Shown: positions 16,948 to 25,715 of the stretch, one piece after another | How the letters are laid out: the number at the start of each line of letters is the position of its first letter | Position numbering within the stretch: the first letter of the stretch is position 1 | From: Limnovirga soli | GTDB lineage: Bacteria; Bacteroidota; Bacteroidia; Chitinophagales; Chitinophagaceae | NCBI RefSeq assembly: GCF_013106755.1 | Contig: NZ_WHPF01000010.1 | Span: 1-64,000, forward strand | Reading direction: 5' to 3' | DNA: 64,000 nt | The notes under the pieces: model-generated | Seen by the model: the letters and a program-made list of their open reading frames with translations, nothing else | Told to the model about the DNA's origin: nothing | The model's database searches: none | Program-made: the position numbers and the translations under genes

Positions 16948-19545
16948 TTATTTTACGGTAGTAGCTTCATCTATCATATAGATTAGATTGGCCCTGTGCG
17001 CTTTGGTTTCTTCATTGGTAGCAACGGCTGTTGCAAGTTTAGCTTTTAGTTTTTTAAGTGTATTTCTGGCGGCAGCTTTAGCGATATCGTCGTACGAATT
17101 ATCCGTTAATATAGAAGCCGCACCATCTACAAAAGTAGTTTGCAGGTATTGTCTGTATACATTTACGTTGCCGGTAATATCAGCATCAAAAATGGCTTTG
17201 GTAAGATCATTCATCACATCGGCCACGCTATATTGATTACCATATAAACGGGTATTGGTAATACGCTGTAAGGTTGCCGGGTGCAGCAAATGCATTAATG
17301 GCGCCACCTGAATATTTAAAATAGCAGCAGTAATTTTATAATCCTCTCCGGTAGCGGGTTGGTTATAACCACGGCGCTGCCATTGCATATAAGGTAATAC
17401 CTGCGCATCTGTATCAAATGCATTGGGTGCAAAAATGTATTTGGCCAATACATCCATTGCTTTTTTCTGTTGTGCAAGTGGTACCGGCATATATGGCTTA
17501 GTTGTAGAATTTTGCTCAGGGAAACTCCTGTCTACATTTACTCCACCAATATAACGGCTAACTGCATTCACCATACTTAAACGCTGGCCATTAAGGGTGC
17601 CATAACGTGCCCTTATTTCAACATAAGAATGGCCGGTTTTGGTGTATTTACTTACCAGTTTACCCATTAAGCTGTTAACCAGTTTAAAGCGGTCTTCAGC
17701 ATAGGCTACTGCATCATTGGTAAAATCGTTAACGTTTACACGAGGGTCCATTCCTTTACCTGGTGCACGCATATCATCAGCATCGTTACCAAATGCCAGT
17801 TTAGGATCGTTGCTACGGGAAAGAATGCCAGTAAGCTTAGCTTCTTCTTCATCTGCAGTAAAAGGGGTATATCCGTATTCTATGGCCCATAAATCGTAAG
17901 GACCAGCCAAAGTAGTATAGTAGTCGCCTTGTTTACTGCGGTCTAACGATACATTAATGGCCGGATAATCCATAACGGAACCCATAGTACCTATTTTGCG
18001 GGTTATTTCCAGATTATTCACTTCTGCAGGAGAAAGCATTTGGCTGGCTTTCATGTTATGGTTAAGTCCGAGGGTGTGCCCCATTTCGTGCATAATTAAA
18101 TAAGTAAGAAACTCTTTATGCATTTCTTTAATTTCTGCTTCGGGGGCATTGGCAACCTGTAAAAAAGTTAATCCGGTAACATATTGTGCTCTTAACTCAT
18201 TGGCTAATGTGCAATTGTCGTAAGCATCATTATTTACAATGGAGGGTAATTGCATTTTGTTATTGTCTTCTTTTTTGGCAAAGCCACTGGCGGTAGTACC
18301 GTTATATAATTCATCAAAAATAGGCGTGGCACTGCCGCTAAACCATTCTACTGTTATGTCGGCGCCTAATATCTGACCAGTACGTGGATTAACAAAGCTA
18401 GGGCCTATCGCACCATAGCTAGGTTGTGCAGATGCTACCCAGCGAATAACATTATAGCGTATATCGGCCGGATCCCATGTGGCGGTATCGGGCATAATGC
18501 GCATTTCAATAGCATTCTTAAAGCCGGCTTTTTCAAAGGCGGCATTCCATTTTAAACCCGCATCAATAATCGTTTGGCGGTATTCGTAAGGGGTGGTGTT
18601 TTCTACCCAATATACAATTGGTTCTACTGGTTCGCTTAAAGCCGCTGAAGGGTCTTTTTTAACCAGGTTCCAACGGTTAATCATGTCTTTATAAGGTACC
18701 GGACTAATACTGGTTTGATCGTTGCGTTGTTGCATAAAATAACCCACACGTGGGTCGTCTCTGCGGGCACGGAAATCGTTTTTAGGCATGGCAATAAAAC
18801 TATGCTGCATGCGCACCCTTACATAACGGGGGTCTGTTATATCCAAACCACCAGATGCCAATGCATTTGGGTTATCATAGGCTAAATCTACTACCACGTC
18901 TGTATTATCCGGGAAAGAGCGTATTTCGGCATATTTTGATTTACCGGGGTTTAAACCACCCAGGTTAAATATAAAGGCCGAAAACTGACTAGGTGCCATC
19001 ACCGGTTTTACGGGGTCTAATTTATCGCTGATAAACAAGCCATCGCCATTTACCAGATAGCCGGTAGAATCTTCTACCTGAATTTTATCCGCATAAAAAA
19101 CTGCTTCGGGTTTATCTACATTCGCAGTTTTGCTTACCGGGTTGTTTTTATCATAATAAAAATCGGTATTTACAATAGAAAACTCCAGTTTATCAAAGGC
19201 TTTTTTAACCTGCAATACCAGGGTAACCCTATGCATGCTTTGGTTTAAGAAAAGGGAAGTAGGCCCATTGATGGAGAAACTTTGGTAAATAAATTCCTTT
19301 TGCAGCTGATCTTTTTTAATATACAGCTGTACACTACCGGTAGCTGTATCCTGATATAAAGTAAAAAAACCATCCAGCTTTTTAGAGCTTTTGGTTTTAT
19401 CTTCTACCGATGGAGCTTTTTTGGGTGCTGCCTTAACCGAATCGGTAGCCGGTTTTACAACAACTGCATCTGATTTTTTTTGAGCAAAGAGCATAGTGGC
19501 TGGTAAAACCATTACCAATAGCAATGCATGCATATTTTTTCTCAT
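16948..19545 (-). CDS. Secreted zinc metalloprotease (DUF5117/DUF5118 type)
   Basis: The start at 19545 gives 865 residues with a clean signal peptide (MRKNMHALLLVMVLPATMLF, then AQKK); the frame is open further upstream without plausible signal. The zinc site HEMGHTLGLNH fits HExxHxxGxxH, as in reprolysin-like metzincins, at roughly residue 487 of the mature frame. The preceding region (DITVEWFSGSATPI, YNVIRWVASAQPSYGA) and the following methionine-turn-like GTMGSVMDYPA fit the DUF5117/DUF4953 proteins of Bacteroidota. The C-terminal ~250 residues are helical. It probably degrades peptides in the periplasm or outside the cell. No T9SS domain is visible. A terminator follows. Confidence 0.88.
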   Translation of the reverse strand: MRKNMHALLLVMVLPATMLFAQKKSDAVVVKPATDSVKAAPKKAPSVEDKTKSSKKLDGFFTLYQDTATGSVQLYIKKDQLQKEFIYQSFSINGPTSLFLNQSMHRVTLVLQVKKAFDKLEFSIVNTDFYYDKNNPVSKTANVDKPEAVFYADKIQVEDSTGYLVNGDGLFISDKLDPVKPVMAPSQFSAFIFNLGGLNPGKSKYAEIRSFPDNTDVVVDLAYDNPNALASGGLDITDPRYVRVRMQHSFIAMPKNDFRARRDDPRVGYFMQQRNDQTSISPVPYKDMINRWNLVKKDPSAALSEPVEPIVYWVENTTPYEYRQTIIDAGLKWNAAFEKAGFKNAIEMRIMPDTATWDPADIRYNVIRWVASAQPSYGAIGPSFVNPRTGQILGADITVEWFSGSATPIFDELYNGTTASGFAKKEDNNKMQLPSIVNNDAYDNCTLANELRAQYVTGLTFLQVANAPEAEIKEMHKEFLTYLIMHEMGHTLGLNHNMKASQMLSPAEVNNLEITRKIGTMGSVMDYPAINVSLDRSKQGDYYTTLAGPYDLWAIEYGYTPFTADEEEAKLTGILSRSNDPKLAFGNDADDMRAPGKGMDPRVNVNDFTNDAVAYAEDRFKLVNSLMGKLVSKYTKTGHSYVEIRARYGTLNGQRLSMVNAVSRYIGGVNVDRSFPEQNSTTKPYMPVPLAQQKKAMDVLAKYIFAPNAFDTDAQVLPYMQWQRRGYNQPATGEDYKITAAILNIQVAPLMHLLHPATLQRITNTRLYGNQYSVADVMNDLTKAIFDADITGNVNVYRQYLQTTFVDGAASILTDNSYDDIAKAAARNTLKKLKAKLATAVATNEETKAHRANLIYMIDEATTVK

Positions 19546-19650
19546 AGTATGTAATTTGTTCAGTTGTGGAAGATAAGAGATTAATATATGCAACGCCATT
19601 TATATTGATAAAGGGTTTAGAAATAACAAATACGGTAAATGTTTCTGTTG

Positions 19651-19879
19651 TTTTTTGTGGGCCAGCCAGAAGTAATGCTATTGGGCTTTACTTGCCACGC
19701 TCGGTTCAGGGTTCCTCCTTTGTGGCGGCCTATATCAGGTATGTATATTTACCTATTTTAATTAATAAATCCATTGCCTTCTATAACCAAAACAATAAAA
19801 CTGCTGATGCGCATTACCGCAGTATAAGTGTGCGACGCAAGTAAAGCCGCTGATACGTTAATTAGTCGGGCTAATAAAA
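19651..19879. repeat. Element 8, paired; variant left core and standard right core
   Basis: The left half carries the variant core CTTGCCACGCTCGG, then TTCAGGGTTCC and TCCTTTGTGGC (19691-19726). Its ends GCCAC and GTGGC could pair. The right half carries AAGTGTGCGACGCAAGTAAAGC around 19827-19847 and the outer box GTCGGGCTAATAAAA. It lies between the metalloprotease and the rplI terminator. Confidence 0.88.
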
Positions 19880-19917
19880 TGGCTTTCCTGGATTTATTTG
19901 CATCAGGCATGATCATA

Positions 19918-19950
19918 AAAAAAGCCCGTTGATAGTATCAACGGGCTTTT
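19918..19950 (-). terminator. Terminator of the rpsF-rpsR-rplI operon
   Basis: AAAGCCCGTTGATA pairs with TATCAACGGGCTTT, followed by a T-run on the minus strand. It lies 16 bases after the rplI stop codon. Confidence 0.9.
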
Positions 19951-19965
19951 ACAATAAGTATACTA

Positions 19966-20412
19966 TTATTCGCTTACTACTTCAAATTCCAGCTCGGTAT
20001 TATGACCGCTGCCAAAATCGATAGAAGCTTTATATGTACCCAATTCTTTAACATCATCTAAAATGGTGATGCGTTTACGGTCTATTTCGTAACCTTTCTG
20101 GTCGCGGATAGCACGTGAAATTTGTAAAGAAGTTACGCTACCAAAGATTTTGCCTGTAGTACCGGTTTTAGCACCAATTTTTACAGCACCTTCTTTAAGT
20201 ACAGCAATAACTTTGTTAATCTCGGCCAGCATAGCTGCTTCTTTCTTAGCCTTTACTTTTAAATGCTCTTGTAATTGCTTAAGGTTTGAAGGATTAGCTT
20301 CAATAGCAAATTTTTGAGGTATTAAATAGTTACGGGCATAACCGTTTTTAACAGTAACCAGTTCGTTTTTGCCGCCCAGGTTATCTACATCCTGAATTAA
20401 TATTACTTGCAT
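19966..20412 (-). CDS. rplI: 50S ribosomal protein bL9
   Basis: Starting at MQVILIQDVDNLGGKNELV (20412) gives 148 residues, the normal bL9 length; the seven upstream residues in the longer frame are not conserved in the family. The N-terminal rRNA-binding domain (NGYARNYLIPQKFA), the long connecting helix (LKQLQEHLKVKAKKEAAMLA) and the C-terminal domain (GKIFGSVTSLQISRAI) are all present. bL9 binds 23S rRNA near the L1 stalk. It is the last gene of the rpsF-rpsR-rplI operon and is followed by a strong terminator. Confidence 0.97.
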   Translation of the reverse strand: MQVILIQDVDNLGGKNELVTVKNGYARNYLIPQKFAIEANPSNLKQLQEHLKVKAKKEAAMLAEINKVIAVLKEGAVKIGAKTGTTGKIFGSVTSLQISRAIRDQKGYEIDRKRITILDDVKELGTYKASIDFGSGHNTELEFEVVSE

Positions 20413-20497
20413 AATGTTTGTTTTAGTTCCCAAGAGCCCAGTAAGTATACTGTCTCCCGAATGCCTTCGGGATTAGGGAATGGTGTACTAATAATGT

Positions 20498-20764
20498 TTA
20501 TTTCAATAAATCTGTTACGAACGGTAACAAACTCATTTGACGTGCTTTTTTAATAGCATCAGACACTTTACGCTGATATTTTAAAGAGTTACCGCTTAAA
20601 CGGCGTGGTAAAATTTTACCTTGCTCGTTAATAAACTTCTTTAAAAACTCAACATCTTTATAGTCGATGTATTTAATGCCGTACTTTTTAAAGCGGCAAA
20701 ATTTCTTTTTTGGCTTCTCCTGCTTAATGGCAGTGAGGTATTTAATTTCGTTTGCTTTTGCCAT
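20498..20764 (-). CDS. rpsR: 30S ribosomal protein bS18
   Basis: The 88-residue protein has the conserved bS18 core: [40 protein letters not shown] and [10 protein letters not shown]. It binds 16S rRNA together with bS6 on the small-subunit platform. It begins only 3 bases after rpsF and is followed by rplI after about 85 bases, the usual operon order. Confidence 0.97.
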   Translation of the reverse strand: MAKANEIKYLTAIKQEKPKKKFCRFKKYGIKYIDYKDVEFLKKFINEQGKILPRRLSGNSLKYQRKVSDAIKKARQMSLLPFVTDLLK

Positions 20765-20767
20765 GAT

Positions 20768-21124
20768 TTAAGCCTCCACTGATTTTTGGTTACCGGTAGG
20801 TTCGCCATTTCTTTTTCTGCTGTTATACTCGACGGCGTATTTATCGAGTCTGGTAGCCATGTGACGCATAATTTGCTCGTCACGTAAAATCTGGATCTGT
20901 AACTTCTCATTGAAGCTGGATGGCGCACTGTACTCTAATACCCAGTAGATACCTGTAGTTTTCTTCTGGATAGGGTACGCCAGTGATTTTAATCCCCAAG
21001 GTTTGCTGTGCACAATAGATCCACCGTTTTCAGTTACAAAATCGGTGTACTTTTTCTGAGCGGCTTTGAAATCCTCTTCAGAAAGCACAGGGGTAAAAAT
21101 CACCATCAATTCGTAATTGTTCAT
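20768..21124 (-). CDS. rpsF: 30S ribosomal protein bS6
   Basis: The 118-residue protein carries the bS6 ferredoxin-like fold: YELMVIFTPVLSEEDFKAA, SKPWGLKSLAYPIQKKTTGI and YWVLEYSA. It is the first gene of the rpsF-rpsR-rplI operon, and it is separated from the next upstream gene by about 265 bases. A possible -7 element (TACCTTCG, 21192-21185 on the minus strand) lies about 60 bases before the start codon. Confidence 0.97.
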   Translation of the reverse strand: MNNYELMVIFTPVLSEEDFKAAQKKYTDFVTENGGSIVHSKPWGLKSLAYPIQKKTTGIYWVLEYSAPSSFNEKLQIQILRDEQIMRHMATRLDKYAVEYNSRKRNGEPTGNQKSVEA

Positions 21125-21389
21125 TTTCCCTGTTTTTTATTTAAAAATGTTGTTAATCCATCCCCCTTTTGTGGGATTTGGGCGGCGAAGGTAAGTTTAT
21201 TTCTGGTATTTTATGCAACTAGCAGCTTAATTTTTAGCAACAATTGCCAAGAGGGGAAGATGTTTTCTACTGCTATACATAAATGCCTGTATTTCAATCC
21301 ATAGAATTAAACTAGCCAGTTAAAAAGTATCCCGTGGCAGAGATACAATTCAATATAAATAATTGTGCTATAAGTTAGATTGTCAGTGC

Positions 21390-22322
21390 TTAGGGCTTAA
21401 AATCGAACAGCGTGGCAGTAAATGCACCCCGCTCCTTTTTCTTAAACAGCACGCCAAAATCTCCTTTATAACGCAATACCTGGGGTACCAGCAAATTTCC
21501 TACCCGCGTCATTTCAGCCTCCATATTTACGTGAAAATTATAAGCCCCGGCATTATAACTTAACACATAATTGCGGGCAAGTACCTCCAGGGTTTTATAA
21601 TCAAACCAGGTGGTCATCTCATCTACCACAATATCATCTTTGCTAAACAAACCCAAATCGGTCTTGGGTTTTATAGAAAACACATAAGCAAAACTGCCCT
21701 TATAATCTATAAATGTTAGCCGGTAATCATATAATTTATGTGCCCTGTCATCATACAAATCCAGCTTATCACCAATAAAGGGAATACCAGGTATTTTTTT
21801 TCCGGGATTAAAAAAAAGCATTTTCAATTGCTCTTTATGTTTTTGAATACCGCTTTTGCCACTGGTGTTAAAGGCACGTCCGGTTACAATATTGTTTTCG
21901 CCACATATTTTGCCCTTGGTTAAAAATATGGATGCATACATTTCGCCGGTTAAATAATTGTAATCCCCTTTTTTATCAAAAAAATCTCCGGTAGTAGTTT
22001 CGTTTACTATTTTCATGGTGCGACAGCCGCTATCACGCAACTGGCGGGTTTTGCTACTCCAGCTGGCCTGTATGCCGCCAGCTTTATTTAAAATGCTTAT
22101 ATCATTATAAGCGGTATAATTTATGATGTGCAGGTTGCGAAAAGCTTTATAAAAACTGGTATCGTTTTTTATTCGTTTAAGAATTGATAAGTAATCCAGG
22201 TTATTGTGCACAATGGCTTCCGGCAAAATAATTTGTTGGTTCTCAAAAATAATGGCAGTATCCTGGGCGTTGGCAACACCAAATAAGACTAGCCACCCAA
22301 CTACCAATAACCATTTTATCAT
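21390..22322 (-). CDS. Secreted protein of unknown function coupled to def
   Basis: The 310-residue protein has a signal peptide (MIKWLLVVGWLVLFGVANAQ). I do not recognise its family with certainty. It contains NLHIINYTAYNDISIL, a middle segment IPGIPFIGDKLDLYDD, and beta-rich stretches such as YKGSFAYVFSIKPKTDLGLF. These are reminiscent of outer-membrane lipoprotein-sorting or DUF-type periplasmic proteins. Its start overlaps the end of def by 4 bases, so the two are translationally coupled. No catalytic motif is evident. A role in the cell envelope is an inference from the signal peptide only. Confidence 0.75.
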   Translation of the reverse strand: MIKWLLVVGWLVLFGVANAQDTAIIFENQQIILPEAIVHNNLDYLSILKRIKNDTSFYKAFRNLHIINYTAYNDISILNKAGGIQASWSSKTRQLRDSGCRTMKIVNETTTGDFFDKKGDYNYLTGEMYASIFLTKGKICGENNIVTGRAFNTSGKSGIQKHKEQLKMLFFNPGKKIPGIPFIGDKLDLYDDRAHKLYDYRLTFIDYKGSFAYVFSIKPKTDLGLFSKDDIVVDEMTTWFDYKTLEVLARNYVLSYNAGAYNFHVNMEAEMTRVGNLLVPQVLRYKGDFGVLFKKKERGAFTATLFDFKP

Positions 22323-22897
22323 TTGGGAAAAACCATTTTATAATCCACTTTAATTTTGCCCTTACTTATATCGGTAAGCTTGCCTTTCAGCATTTTCTTT
22401 TTAAGGGGTTTAAGGTAATCTATAAACAATTTACCTTCTATATGGTCGTATTCGTGCTGTATAATACGTGCAGTAATGCCTGTAAAAGTATCGGTATGAG
22501 GTACAAAATTTTCATCCAGGTACTCCAGTGTAACTTTTAGGGGGCGCATAACATCTTCCCTTATTTTAGGAATACTCAGGCAGCCTTCATTATAACTCCA
22601 CTCATTACCTGTAAAGCCGGTAATATGAGCATTAATAAAAACCCCTTTAATACCCGGCTCATCAGGGTATTCGCCTTTTTCATCCTCGTCCTGGCCTTCA
22701 AAAATTTGCGCACTATCTAAAATAAACAAACGGATATCCTTGTTTATCTGAGGCGCCGCCAAACCAACCCCATTGCTCGAGTACATGGTTTCCCACATAT
22801 CTGCCAGCAACTTATCCAGGTTAGGATAATCAGGAGTAATATCCGAACACACTTTTCTTAAAATTTCCGCTCCGTAAGCTACTATTGGTAAAATCAT
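22319..22897 (-). CDS. def: Peptide deformylase
   Basis: The 192-residue protein has all three deformylase motifs in order: GVGLAAPQ (residues ~42-49), EGCLSIP (~105) and QHEYDHIEGKLF (~145). Together these hold the metal-binding Cys and two His and the catalytic Glu. It removes the formyl group from the initiator methionine of new proteins. It is coupled by a 4-base overlap to a downstream gene of unknown function. A possible -7 box (TAACTTCG) lies at 22960-22953, about 55 bases before the start. Confidence 0.97.
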   Translation of the reverse strand: MILPIVAYGAEILRKVCSDITPDYPNLDKLLADMWETMYSSNGVGLAAPQINKDIRLFILDSAQIFEGQDEDEKGEYPDEPGIKGVFINAHITGFTGNEWSYNEGCLSIPKIREDVMRPLKVTLEYLDENFVPHTDTFTGITARIIQHEYDHIEGKLFIDYLKPLKKKMLKGKLTDISKGKIKVDYKMVFPK

Positions 22898-22997
22898 TGC
22901 TATATCTGGGTTTTCCCGCAGCCAGGAAAATGTTTTGTGATTAAAATAATGGCGAAGTTAATTTATTAGGCTTTAAATACACAGGTTTAGTAAAAGA

Positions 22998-23411
22998 CTA
23001 TTGATGCTGCACCAAATACTCCTGCAACATAATGGTTGCGGCAATCTCATCCACATTCTTTTTATTTTGCCTTTCCTTCTTTTTCATTCCCATTTGCAAC
23101 ATCGCCTCTTTTGCCATTTTAGAGGTATATCGCTCATCAACCGTTTCTACCGGTATACCCGGAAATTCTTTTACTAACTTCTTTATAAACTGGTGCACTA
23201 ATGGAGTAGCATGTGTAGCAGAATCATCCAGGTTTCTGGGGTCGCCAATTAAAATCAGTTCTACAGTTTCCTGCAATACATACTTTTTTAAAAAAGGCAT
23301 CAGGTCTTTTGTATCAACAGCGGTTAAGCCGCTGGCAATAATTTGCATAGGGTCTGTAACCGCCAAACCGGTTCTTTTTGCTCCATAATCAATACATAAA
23401 ATTCTTGCCAT
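22998..23411 (-). CDS. ruvX: Putative Holliday junction resolvase RuvX (YqgF)
   Basis: The 137-residue protein has the RNase H-like YqgF fold. The N-terminal CIDYGAKRTGLAVTD holds a catalytic Asp, LILIGDPRNLDDSAT matches the family G-x-P motif, and VETVDERYTSKMAKEA holds the conserved DER-T. Proteins of this family act in Holliday-junction resolution or in 16S rRNA 5'-end processing. It is a single gene between def and the prenyltransferase, with a GCGTCGCA element upstream. Confidence 0.93.
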   Translation of the reverse strand: MARILCIDYGAKRTGLAVTDPMQIIASGLTAVDTKDLMPFLKKYVLQETVELILIGDPRNLDDSATHATPLVHQFIKKLVKEFPGIPVETVDERYTSKMAKEAMLQMGMKKKERQNKKNVDEIAATIMLQEYLVQHQ

Positions 23412-23442
23412 ATGCGCTTTATAATCAGAAAAAGTATTTTAA

Positions 23443-23518
23443 TTTTTTGAGCCCTGCATTCAAACATATTTCAACACCGCTTGCGTCGCACTCTTGTACA
23501 ATATAACCACATGCAGCA
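23443..23518. repeat. GCGTCGCA element 9, single half
   Basis: The outer box TTTTTTGAGCCCTGC precedes the core CTTGCGTCGCACTCTTGTAC (23480-23499), and the inner box ATGCAGCA is at 23511-23518. It lies between ruvX and the UbiA-type gene and ends just before the stop codon of the latter. Confidence 0.9.
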
Positions 23519-23519
23519 T

Positions 23520-24452
23520 TTATAAAACCAGTAAATCAGCAATTACCAAAACCCCAAATACCACGCTGGCAATACCATTCGCCGTCATAAATGCAATATT
23601 TACCTTGCTAAGATCATTGGGCTTTACCAAGGAATGCTGATAAAACAACATACCTGTAAATACAGCAATACCCACCCAATATAACCAGTGAAAACCACCA
23701 TATACACCGGCGGCTATTACACAAACCGCACTTAACAAATGCAAGACCTTTGACACCCGCAAACCGCCCGACTTACCCAATACTGCGGGTATAGAATAGA
23801 GTTGTTGCGATTGGTCAAACTCCACATCCTGAAGGGCATAAATAATGTCAAACCCACTTACCCAAAAAATAACCGCCAGTGAAAAAAGCACGGGCAATAC
23901 ATCAAACTGCCCGGTTATTGCCAGGTAGGCACCAATGGGCGCTAACGATAAACCCAACCCAAGCACCAGGTGACACAACGGTGTAAAGCGCTTGGTATAA
24001 CTGTAAAACAGCACCACAAACAAAGCCACCGGCGATAAGTAAAAACAGATGCTATTGATAAAAAAAGTTGCTGTTATAAATAATACGCAGTTCAATATTA
24101 CAAACCTTAAAGCACTACCGGGAGCAATAATACCTTTAGGTATTTCGCGTATGGCGGTGCGTGGGTTTTTTGCATCAAAGCTTCTGTCTAAATAACGGTT
24201 AAATGCCATGGCGGCACTACGGGCCGTTACCATACAAATAAGTACCAGTAAAAACTTAATAATAAATTGGTTGGTAGTAATAGTAATCAGCTCTGTATTA
24301 AAATGAAGTCCGGGCACCGGAGAAACAGCCTGATCCTTTACAAAAAAATTGGTTTGCATAACTCCTAAAAAAAATCCAATCATAGCAAAAGGCATGGCAA
24401 AAATGGTATGGCTAAACTTTACTAAACTCAGGTAATCTTTAATTTTACTCAT
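23520..24452 (-). CDS. UbiA-family prenyltransferase (UbiA/MqnP-like)
   Basis: The 310-residue protein has about eight transmembrane segments. Two Asp-rich motifs define the active site: NRYLDRSFDAKNPRTAIREI (NxxxDxxxD type, residues ~85-104) and DIIYALQDVEFDQ (DxxxxxxD, ~200). It would attach a polyprenyl chain to an aromatic acid in quinone synthesis. Menaquinone is the usual quinone of Bacteroidota, so an MqnP-type role in the futalosine pathway is likelier than ubiquinone synthesis, but this is an inference. A -7-like TAATTTTG lies upstream. Confidence 0.88.
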   Translation of the reverse strand: MSKIKDYLSLVKFSHTIFAMPFAMIGFFLGVMQTNFFVKDQAVSPVPGLHFNTELITITTNQFIIKFLLVLICMVTARSAAMAFNRYLDRSFDAKNPRTAIREIPKGIIAPGSALRFVILNCVLFITATFFINSICFYLSPVALFVVLFYSYTKRFTPLCHLVLGLGLSLAPIGAYLAITGQFDVLPVLFSLAVIFWVSGFDIIYALQDVEFDQSQQLYSIPAVLGKSGGLRVSKVLHLLSAVCVIAAGVYGGFHWLYWVGIAVFTGMLFYQHSLVKPNDLSKVNIAFMTANGIASVVFGVLVIADLLVL

Positions 24453-24480
24453 AATACTTGTTCATTTTATACAGTAAACC

Positions 24481-24488
24481 CAAAATTA
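24481..24488 (-). promoter_or_regulatory. -7 box upstream of the prenyltransferase gene
   Basis: TAATTTTG on the minus strand fits TAnnTTTG and lies about 30 bases before the start codon, overlapping the stop of the upstream methyltransferase gene. Confidence 0.35.
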
Positions 24489-25025
24489 AACTCCAGCAAT
24501 AATCCTGGGCTCGGCCAGTTTCCAGAATATGATTCCCGCTGCTACCGAAATATTTAGCGAATGTTTCATTCCCAATTGAGGTATTTCAATACAGCCATCG
24601 CAAATTTTCAATACTTCGCTATCTACCCCTTCTACTTCGTTTCCAAATACAACAGCAATGGGTTGATCTTGTTGCAAATGAAAGCTTTCTAATGAAATAC
24701 TCCCCACGGCCTGTTCTACTGCATATACCTTATACCCTTTTTGCTGTAATTGCTGTACAGCTTCTATTGTATGGGTAAAATACAACCAGTCAACCGATTC
24801 GGTAGCGCCAAGCGCCGTTTTATGTATATCCCGGTGTGGTGGTTGAGGCGTATAGCCACATAAACAAATGGCTTCCAGCAAAAAAGCATCGGCGGTTCTA
24901 AATACGCTACCTACATTGTGCATGCTGCGTATATTATCCAGCACAGCCACCACAGGTGTTTTGGCAGCTTGCTTAAATTCCTGTACCGTTTTACGGCCCA
25001 ACTCATCCATACTTAGTTTACGCAT
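24486..25025 (-). CDS. SpoU/TrmH-family RNA methyltransferase
   Basis: The 179-residue protein has the three SPOUT motifs: NIRSMHNVGSVFRTADAF (motif 1), AVVFGNEVEGVDSEVL (motif 2) and IPQLGMKHSLNISVAAGI (motif 3). The deep trefoil-knot fold binds S-adenosylmethionine and methylates a ribose 2'-OH in tRNA or rRNA. The target cannot be assigned from sequence. It lacks the extra N-terminal substrate domain found in RlmB, so a TrmH or TrmL-like tRNA enzyme is plausible. Confidence 0.92.
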   Translation of the reverse strand: MRKLSMDELGRKTVQEFKQAAKTPVVAVLDNIRSMHNVGSVFRTADAFLLEAICLCGYTPQPPHRDIHKTALGATESVDWLYFTHTIEAVQQLQQKGYKVYAVEQAVGSISLESFHLQQDQPIAVVFGNEVEGVDSEVLKICDGCIEIPQLGMKHSLNISVAAGIIFWKLAEPRIIAGV

Positions 25026-25064
25026 ATGGCAACCCGCTTACAATTCTGTTGATTAATAATGGCG

Positions 25065-25072
25065 CAAAAGTA
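25065..25072 (-). promoter_or_regulatory. -7 box upstream of the SpoU methyltransferase gene
   Basis: TACTTTTG on the minus strand fits TAnnTTTG about 40 bases before the start codon. A clear -33 partner is not visible. Confidence 0.4.
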
Positions 25073-25140
25073 ACTGATACAATTTTATTGGGGCCTATTT
25101 GATGCCCAGTATATAATTTGCAGCCTTTATTGGCGTTTAT

Positions 25141-25220
25141 CATTTGCCCAATATGGCGATGCTGTACAAGTGTGCGACGCAAGTAAAGCCCAATAACGGC
25201 AATTTGCCGGGACAATAAAA
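25141..25220. repeat. GCGTCGCA element 10, single half (reverse)
   Basis: The core GTACAAGTGTGCGACGCAAG is at 25164-25183, then TAAAGCCC and the outer box TTGCCGGGACAATAAAAA. It sits between divergently transcribed genes and ends only 10 bases before the next start codon. It could therefore contribute to the 5' untranslated region or promoter of the acetyltransferase gene. Confidence 0.9.
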
Positions 25221-25229
25221 ATTAGCAGT

Positions 25230-25691
25230 ATGATACATTGGACATGCACCCCTTTTAATGCGCTTAGCGTTACAGAATTATATGAAATTATGCATTTACG
25301 CTGCGAGGTTTTTGTGGTAGAGCAAAACTGCCCTTATCAGGATGCTGATTATAAAGACCTGAAATGCGATCATCTTTGTGGCTGGGTAGATGGCAACCTG
25401 GCAGCTTATGTTAGGCTGGTACCTCCCGGCGTTTCTTATACAGAAATGAGTATTGGCAGGGTAGTAACATCGCCCAAATACCGCAAAAATGGGCTGGGCA
25501 GGCAGTTAATGACCAAGGCAATTGAACTTTGCATATTAAATTATGGTGAAAAAAGCATTCGTATAGGAGCACAACAATATTTAACGCAATTCTATGATTC
25601 TCTGGGCTTTAGGCAATGTAGCGACATGTATTTGGAGGACAATATTCCACATATAGAAATGCTTTACCATGCGCGGGAACAGAATATTTAA
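25230..25691 (+). CDS. ElaA-like GNAT acetyltransferase
   Basis: The 153-residue protein has the ElaA pattern: LYEIMHLRCEVFVVEQNCPY near the N-terminus and GWVDGNLAAYVRLVPPG. The acetyl-CoA-binding motif follows (IGRVVTSPKYRKNGLGRQLM, residues ~76-95). Then comes a C-terminal IRIGAQQYLTQFYDSLGF strand-helix pair. It transfers an acetyl group to an unknown amine. It is 24 bases upstream of the DUF6089-like gene in the same orientation. Confidence 0.9.
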   Translation: MIHWTCTPFNALSVTELYEIMHLRCEVFVVEQNCPYQDADYKDLKCDHLCGWVDGNLAAYVRLVPPGVSYTEMSIGRVVTSPKYRKNGLGRQLMTKAIELCILNYGEKSIRIGAQQYLTQFYDSLGFRQCSDMYLEDNIPHIEMLYHAREQNI

Positions 25692-25715
25692 GTATTTTGC
25701 ACCTAACCAGAAAAA

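Noticed and set aside
23032-23388. Plus-strand 118-codon frame antisense to ruvX
   Set aside because: The opposite frame matches RuvX motifs from end to end, so this is a shadow frame.
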